Positions 57,746 to 64,000 of a DNA stretch of 64,000 nt are shown piece by piece (the stretch's first letter is position 1; every line of letters begins with the position of its first letter). Below the pieces are notes generated by a model. It saw only the letters and a program-made list of their open reading frames with translations. It made no database searches and was not told the DNA's origin. Made by a program: the position numbers and the translations under genes. The DNA comes from Calliphora vicina (lineage: Eukaryota > Arthropoda > Insecta > Diptera > Calliphoridae), in NCBI RefSeq assembly GCF_958450345.1, contig NC_088784.1, positions 70,271,747 through 70,335,746 on the forward strand, written 5' to 3'.

Positions 57746-58121
57746 CGGTCAGATTTCAGCAGCTCATAACAGATTTGCTCCCACCATATACAGATATACT
57801 TAGCGTCATGAATATTTGGCTTTGGTGTCGATTCGTCTGGTTGACCGGTCTTCATATACTATACCCAAGAAATGATTCGGTTCAAAAATGATTTTCTTTT
57901 ATAACGTTCAAGCATCATTTCGGACATGCAAAATCGTCTTTCAAGGTCTCTCAGCTTCAATGCGTATGGCACCAAATTTCCCTGCTTTTGGATGAATCCT
58001 GCTGCTTGCAAACGTTTTGAAATTGCTGATTGAGTAGCTCCCAATGATTTCATGGAGTAATGCATCCAATTCATGGTCTTCAAACTTGATTGGCAGACCT
58101 GGCCGATTTTTGCCTTCCGTG

Positions 58122-58435
58122 TAGGGTTTGGGGTCCGGGAATTCCCGGGAAATTTTAAATTTTTTCCCGGAAAAAAACGGGAAATTTAAAATTAACGTAG
58201 TTTTTGAAAACTCATTTAAAAAAAAATAGTTCTATGACGAACATATATGTACATTAGAGTTTAATTTCAAAAATTTGATTTGCGGGTATCATCATTATTC
58301 TAAAGGTTTTTGCGAAAATAAAAAAAATGGCTTCTTTTTTTTTTGGAAAATTTTCACTCCCGGGAATCCCGGGAAATGAAATTTTTCATTCACGTTTCCC
58401 GGGAAATAAAATTATCCGGGAAACCCCAAACCCTA
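58122..58435. mobile_element. hAT-type MITE, 314 bp, 8-bp target duplication
   Basis: The ends are TAGGGTTTGGGG and CCCCAAACCCTA; just inside are CCGGGAATTCCCGGGAAAT and ATTTCCCGGGAAT-like inverted blocks. CTTCCGTG flanks it on both sides (58114-58121, 58436-58443), an exact 8-bp duplication. It is nested in the mariner pseudogene. Confidence 0.88.
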
Positions 58436-58579
58436 CTTCCGTGTCAAAATCACCACTTCTGAACAAACCATCTCAGTGGCACTTTTTTTTTTCAAATTAA
58501 AGAAGTAAAGCAAAACTTCCCGCATATGACGATTCGTTTGTAGAAAATTCGACATTTTCGAAGAATGTTCAATAACTAA

Positions 58580-59257
58580 AGGTAGGATCACACGATTGCC
58601 GCAATGCACCAATTTAATACAATTTTTATTGTGCTGAATTGGGGCCCAATAAAGAAATTGTCCCAATCAAATTCTCTGCAGTCACATGATTGCCTCATTT
58701 TATATAAATTTGATTGTCGTTAATTGGCGCAAAGCGATATAGTGGCAATAATTGTCGCATTCCAGTCACACGATTGTTCTAGTTTGCGGCAACTCAGAGA
58801 AACAGCTGTTGTCTAGATGTTAAATTTTGTTTTGTTTACATAAATGTAAAAAAATCTAATTGTGAAAAAATTATTTGTTAAATAAAAAAAGAAAATTGCG
58901 TCGGCCTTAATTATCGTATAAAAAAATTAATAAAGAAATGTTAAAAGATGTATGTGGGTCAAAGAGTGGCTCACAAAAAGAATATTTCTTTTACAAAAAT
59001 GAATATTGGCGCTAATTGTCTTCTTTGATTGCCGCACTAGAACACAATAAATATTGTTGTATTTTTAACTTTTTTATTGTTGCATGTTGCCTATCAAGCA
59101 TTCACATGATTGCCGCACCAGTGTTGCATTTGATTGGGCCAAATAAGCACAATATTGTTGTGGTTTGACATATGAGCCAATGAGTTGTGAAATCACACGA
59201 TTGACGTATAAAATAGACCAATAATTGGTGCATTGCGGCAATCGTGTGATCCTACCT
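58580..59257. mobile_element. PIF/Harbinger-like MITE, 678 bp
   Basis: The ends AGGTAGGATCACACGATTGC and GCAATCGTGTGATCCTACCT continue inward as GCAATGCACCAATT / AATTGGTGCATTGC, at least 33 bp of inverted repeat. TAA flanks both sides (58577-58579, 59258-59260), the 3-bp TWA duplication typical of PIF/Harbinger. CACACGATTG and TCACATGATTG recur inside. No ORF. Confidence 0.75.
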
Positions 59258-59384
59258 TAAGTGAGAATAAATGACAAAATAGTGAATTTGAATTTGTTAC
59301 CAGCCGAATGATCCGATTATATCTATAGATTTTTAAAAATATTAAATTTTGTTTAAATGGAAACTATATGAAAATTATATTACA

Positions 59385-59668
59385 CAGGGCAACAAAATCG
59401 AAAATTTTTTCTCCACATAATTAATGATTACTCAAATACGGTTAGTCCGATATTATTAAAGTAAACTTAAAAAAATGGAAATTACGTAACCTTTTCGGAG
59501 TTATAATAACAAATTGAAGCAAAAAATATATTTTTTACGTGGAAATAGCATATTTTTTTGTTTTAAAAAACTCATGAAAAATTGAAAACGGCAGAAATTG
59601 TTCAGGTTTATTGCATTATCGTAAAGACACATATAATAACAACAAAATGAGATTCTTTACGAATATAT
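59385..59668. repeat. Fragment of the 8198-type element
   Basis: It starts CAGGGCAACAAAATCGAAAA and carries GGTTAGTCCGATATTATTAA, GGAGTTATAATAACAAATTG, and GGCAGAAATTGTTCAGGTTT, all collinear with 8198-8620 but with a large deletion. Confidence 0.65.
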
Positions 59669-59964
59669 TAATAACTAGCTGACCCGACAGACGTTGTCCT
59701 GTCCAAATTAAAAAAATGCTTGTGTTCGATTTGTGAATTTGTGAGGAGCGGTTTGAAATGGGTAAAGATAGTTAAAAAGAATGATAACTTTTATTCATAT
59801 AGGCTATAGAAAAAATATACATAGAAGCTCTACTGAGAGACAAAGAACCTAAGTTTGTTGTCAAAAATCTAAGTCTTGCAACAACAGAAAACATGTAAAT
59901 CAATGTACATATTTTGAGTTCTTATACAAAAAATCGATTTTTGTTCAGAAATATTAGTGATCAC

Positions 59965-61363
59965 CAGGGCAACCAAAAATATGCAATATCATATTTTTTG
60001 CTGTGCGTCGTATAAACATATGAGTTAGTTATTAATCCGTTTCAGACAATTTTAAGAATTTTGCCATCGATTTGTTAGTGCATATTTTTGCATATTTTGC
60101 TCTTTTCTGCAAATTTTGCGTTTTATATCATATTTTTGCATATTCAACGCATAAATGCATATTTTTGTTGCATATTTTTTTTTCATTATTTTGTTTTCTT
60201 AATATAATTTTATTGTTTGCATTGTAATTTTTCATTTCTATATTTTAATATTTTGTTAAGGTCCAATGATAATTGGCATAATCTACTTAAAGAAAAAATT
60301 ATAATATCTATAATCGACTTATCTTCATCGAATTTTCGTTAACTTAAGGCAGCTTAGTTTCCATATATTTGAATTAAACCAATTTTTAGTAAAAAAATAT
60401 ATAAAAAATTAAGAGAAAGTTTCAAAATTGTATGTTATTATGGTTGGGCATTAACAGTTTACCACTAATATAAAACTAAACAACTATTCAACAAATGTTC
60501 AGAATATTAAGATTCATCGAAAACTTCGCGTTCAAAAATTGTAACGAAGATATTAAGAAATCATTAAATATATTGTTTTTAATGATTTCTTAATATCTTC
60601 GTTACAATTTTTGGATATCGATAGTCGAAACAATGAATGAGCAAGGATCAAACATAGAAATTGTAACGGCATTCTGAGTCCCAATGATAAAACTGCAACA
60701 AAATGTTTTTTTTTAATTACCGCAGTCTTAAATAGAACAAATCATTCAACTATTGTAAGGCTTTTTGATAATTCTATTTAAATTTTGGAAGACGAATTTA
60801 TTTAGATGTACACGATGAATGTTCCATTGAAATTTTTAAATAAAAAATTACACATGCTCTCCATAGAGTTTTTGAAACATAATTCAAATGTTAAAAAAGT
60901 GGTTTTTACAGCTTTATGTAGAATAAAAACGTATAGAGAAATTTATATGGAACATCCTCTCCCTACGGATCCTATAAATATTATGCTACTAATTACTAAA
61001 CATTTTTGAAAGTATTAGGCATTTTAAAATATGAGAAAAATCAATTAATTAAGATTGTTTAAGAAATTTCAAAACTTAAGTAAACTCATTGCTAAATATA
61101 ATAAAATTAATTGAACCAAACTATTTTCATGTAGTGCCCAAGTCACCAAAATCAAAATTTAATGCTATAATAACCAATTTTAATTTATAAGCTCAATATT
61201 TATTTGATTTCTCATATATTTTATTAATAAAACTTTGAAATCAAACAATAACCAACTATTTTTAAGTGCATATTTTTATATTTTAACAGCATATTTTTCA
61301 TTTTTAAGTGCATATTTTATGCGCATAAAACACTTTTTTTAGAGCATATTTTTGGTTGCCCTG
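59965..61363. mobile_element. hAT-type element, 1399 bp, 8-bp target duplication
   Basis: The ends are CAGGGCAACCAAAAATATGC and GCATATTTTTGGTTGCCCTG, perfect inverted repeats. GTGATCAC flanks both sides (59957-59964, 61364-61371). GCATATTTTTGCATATT-like subterminal repeats occupy both flanks (60075-60175, 61265-61345). A 67-codon + frame at 60806-61009 has no recognised motif. It contains a long palindrome at 60534-60612. Confidence 0.88.
60534..60612. repeat. Perfect 35-bp hairpin with 9-base loop
   Basis: The left arm 60534-60568 starts AAAAATTGTAACGAAGATAT; the right arm 60578-60612 is its exact reverse complement. It lies inside the hAT element at 59965-61363, and no mismatch is seen. 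Confidence 0.9.
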
Positions 61364-61830
61364 GTGATCACAGATCGAGCTGCTTTTCTTGATTAAACGC
61401 TTATTGGCCAAGTTATAAGCGAATTTAGATATTTTGAGTTTTTATATAAAAAAATAATTTTTGGTCAGAAATATGAGTGATCACAGATCGAGCTCCATTT
61501 CTTGATTAAACGCTTATTGGACAAGTTACTAACGATTTCAGATATTTTGAGTTTTTATATTAAAAAATAAATTTTTGTTCAGAAATATGAGTCATCACAG
61601 ATCGAGCTCCTTTTCTTGATTAAACGCTTATTGGAAAAGTTATTAGCGAATTTAGATATTGTGAGTTTTTATATAAAACAATTGATTTTTGGTCAGATAT
61701 ATGAGTGATCACAGATCGAGCTCCATTTCTTGATTAAACGCTTATTGGCCAAGTTATTACCGATTTTAGATATTTTGAGTTTTTAAAAGCTTATTGGCCA
61801 AGTTATTAGCGAATTTAGAATGTAGACAAC
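61364..61830. repeat. Tandem array of about 118-bp units, four copies plus partials
   Basis: Each unit contains GTGATCACAGATCGAGCT, TTGATTAAACGCTTATTGG, CAAGTTATTAGCGAATTTAG and ATTTTGAGTTTTTATAT. Unit starts are near 61364, 61479, 61593 and 61704. The last units are truncated. A partial unit is also found upstream of the hAT insertion, showing that the hAT landed inside the array. Confidence 0.8.
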
Positions 61831-62375
61831 ACTGAAATACATTCTTTTAATTAGATTTTTCAAGTTTAGGTAATCCCCTTATATAAAAAATGTGTTTGCA
61901 CACTCTAAATTGCTATGTAATTTTATTTCAATGGATATTTTCTCGTGAACTCGTTTTCGAATTTTAATTAATAATTTTAGTTTTATATTTTAATAAAGCA
62001 GTTAATAAAAAAATAATTTCACGTTCAAGAGTGTAAAGCACAATTTTAATTGTAATTAAAATTGCTAACATTAGCATAGCAATTTTACTTCCGATTTTGG
62101 ATAAATCGAAAAAGTGGGCGTGGTAAATTTTTCCTTCAGTAAAAACTTAAATTGGATAACTACGAACACTTAAACCAAAAATTAGCCAAATCGGTGTAGC
62201 CGTTTTCCTATTTTAGATAAATCGATAAAAGTGTTCGTGGTAAATTTTTCATTCCGTAAAAACCTAAGATGGACTATGACCAACATTTAAAAAAAAAAAT
62301 TTGTCTAAATCGGTCCGTCAGTTCTCAACTGATGCAATTACCAACGAACGACATTTGATTTTTATTATATAGAAG

Positions 62376-63754
62376 ATAGATAAATTTAAAAATGTATTAT
62401 GAATAATATTTAATATTCTTTTAAAATGGTTCTGTTAAGTTTAGCTCCGTACTTGGTACTAATTTTAATATGGCAATGCTGTTTTTTTTAAACATATGCT
62501 GTTAAATATTTCTAACCTTAACAGAAAAACATTTAACAGTACAGCTATAAACACAGCAGTTTGATGTTCGACGCCAATGGATGAAAGTGTGTAATCAAAC
62601 CATGTTGTAAGGATGGATGTTGTAATAGTTGCGTATTTCACCTGATACCGCACACCATAAATTTGTAGTTATTTGAGGAATCAAAATAACAGATAGACAA
62701 CACATTTTGCTCATCTTTTATTATGTCTATTTGTACTATTATTTATTTATTTGAATACATTAATGTAATTTGAAACTTTTTTCAGTTTTTGTCTCTCAAT
62801 ATTTAGCTTGTTTGTATTATTTGTTATTCCCAAAGCCAATAATACGACTAATAAGACAACACAATGGAATCTATTGTATATTTTTGCAAGACAATACTCT
62901 ACAAATACTTAAATACAAACATATTGAATTTATTTTGTACTTAGAACAAATAAACAATAAACAGTAAGCAAAAAACATCCAGAATTTTAAAATTGCATTT
63001 GCTGTTTTTTTCGTTTGCAAGGTGTTAATTAAAGACCATAAGATCAGTGTAAGAGAAGTGATGAAATGTTTTGTGTACAGTGTGCATCCGTTCATTCCGA
63101 TTGTTCGTGCATTACATGAAACTAAATTGAGCAGTCTGTGCTAAATTTAATTTGTTCACTTAGAGGTGGGTCTTCTAATCAATCGTCTAAACCTTTTAAC
63201 AGCTGGTTACTAAAAGGATGCACTACATTTTTATACAACAGGTTCCAACTGCCACAGGTAACAATTTCAAAACCACCAATATAGATTTTCAACTTTTAAA
63301 CTAAATTTGGTTTAGTTTAGTTTTTGTTTCTTATACAGATAAAACATGTTCAACTTTCTTTCTTGAATTCCTTTTTGTTTTCTGGCGCCAATTTTTTTTG
63401 TTAAAAAATTAAATTTCCACTAATTGATATTTTCCACAAATTTTTTCTTTTTGATAAAAAATTGAAAAAAAATATTGAGAGTGTAAAGAAAAATGGAAAC
63501 TATTGATAAAATGTTAAATTACCCATCAGATTGTCACACCCTGAATGCAATAGTATTTATTAAATTATTGTTAATCGGTTTAATTTATAGTGTTTCGTGC
63601 AAACCTTTTAATTTATGTAGAAAGTATGTTTAAATACACAAGTTAATACATGAGTATTAGGCCGACTCACAGAAAAAAAATGATTTTGTTACCTCATTTC
63701 CAATACCAATTAAAACCATATCAACAGAGTATTTATTGAAAATTTCAGCTAGCT
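62376..63754. other. Intergenic AT-rich sequence, no feature recognised
   Basis: Short frames at 62465-62653, 62770-62967 and 62871-63095 lack recognisable domains or codon bias. Nothing else supported. Confidence 0.4.
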
Positions 63755-63871
63755 CCATTAATTAATTGATTGATAGACGGACGGACATAGCTAGATCATC
63801 TTAGAATCTTTTCAGGACCCATAATATACATGCTAATGTGGGTCTGCGACAAATATTTTGATATGTTACAA
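63755..63871. repeat. DINE-1-like fragment
   Basis: AGACGGACGGACATAGCTAG, then TCTTAGAATCTTTTCAGGAC and GGGTCTGCGACAAATATTTT, parallels the conserved core and end of DINE-1-like repeats in flies (compare 24425-24530). Confidence 0.5.
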
Positions 63872-63872
63872 T

Positions 63873-64000
63873 AGGGTGGCCCTTAATAAACGAAAGTTGG
63901 ATTTTTGGTCATTCTCACCCTCCAGTTTGGTGAACATTAGTAAAGAAATCATCCTGAAAAAATTTTAAGTAAATCGGTTGGGGATAGCCCTCTGAAGTTT
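63873..64000. repeat. Possible left end of another element, cut by the window edge
   Basis: AGGGTGGCCCTTAATAAACG then AAAGTTGGATTTTTGGTCAT looks like a DNA-transposon terminus, but its partner is outside the window. Confidence 0.3.

Larger units (their letters stand above)
57500..58555 (-). pseudogene. Mariner transposase pseudogene split by a MITE
   Basis: The minus strand opens at 58555 with MSNFLQTNRHMREVLLYFFN and LKKKSA, is interrupted at 58443/58121 by the CCCGGG MITE, and resumes with SLGATQSAISKRLQAAGFIQ, KQGNLVPYALKLRDLERRFC and KPGQPDESTPKPNIHD-like sequence (57667-57855). The catalytic first Asp region (GDEKW) is lost near 57856. Removing the MITE aligns the two halves. Confidence 0.8.
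59675..62375. repeat. CTAGCTGACCCG-type dispersed repeat, split by a hAT insertion
   Basis: It begins CTAGCTGACCCGACAGACGT then TGTCCTGTCC, a motif common in insect genomic repeats, and ends GATTTTTATTATATAGAAGA. It includes the tandem array at 61364-61830 and the GTGGGCGTGGTAAATTT / GTGTTCGTGGTAAATTT duplicated segment at 62115-62255. The class (non-LTR 3' part or SINE-like) is not determined. Confidence 0.5.

Noticed and set aside
61364..61830. CRISPR-like repeat array
   Set aside because: The units are contiguous 118-bp tandem repeats without spacers, in an insect genome.

Overview
This window is a piece of a large, AT-rich, repeat-laden insect nuclear genome, most likely a calyptrate (blow-fly or house-fly type) dipteran. 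The evidence is a spliced Camta orthologue with GT..AG introns, long Gln/Asn/His tracts of the kind common in fly transcription factors, DINE-1-like dispersed repeats that end in TATACCCTTC..GAAGGTGAAGGGTATA-type boundaries, and many Tc1/mariner, pogo, hAT, piggyBac and I/RTE/CR1-like remnants. No bacterial features such as operons, ribosome binding sites or CRISPR arrays are present.

The only clearly recognisable host gene is Camta (calmodulin-binding transcription activator) on the + strand. Twenty exons from 6553 to 45139 join in one reading frame of 5571 nt (1856 codons plus stop). The order is CG-1 DNA-binding domain (five exons, 6553-21370), a conserved Cys-rich exon (21432-21683), a large Gln/Asn/His-rich exon (21742-23244), an Asn-rich then acidic then TIG/IPT then ankyrin exon (27135-28643), further ankyrin exons, Ser-rich linkers, a phase 1-1 exon that looks alternatively used (33172-33300), three to four IQ motifs (39595-40154) and a charged C-terminal tail ending at 45139. 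The 5' coding exon(s), start codon and promoter lie upstream of the window.

The introns and the 19 kb downstream of Camta are mostly transposable-element debris. The youngest elements are two almost identical 1.3 kb IS630-Tc1-mariner transposons (15857-17154 on -, 41437-42733 on +), each with an open 366-codon frame, a DD37E-type catalytic spacing, matching terminal inverted repeats and TA target duplications. They sit in opposite orientation in two Camta introns. Other well-delimited insertions are two hAT-type elements with perfect 8-bp target duplications, a hAT-type MITE nested in a mariner remnant, a PIF/Harbinger-like MITE, two pogo-like elements, a short TA-flanked MITE and a decayed piggyBac copy flanked by TTAA.

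Downstream of Camta the 3' flank is very AT-rich. It holds one small open frame with a signal-peptide-like start and an immediate AATAAA (46715-46906), which is the only other candidate host gene. I found no evidence for a new multi-gene system. The observations most worth checking are the bifunctional Camta exon, the inverted pair of intact transposons, a TIR element carrying two tRNA-like promoter modules, a CAC-terminal element family whose ends match the RAG heptamer, and a perfect 35-bp hairpin inside a hAT element.
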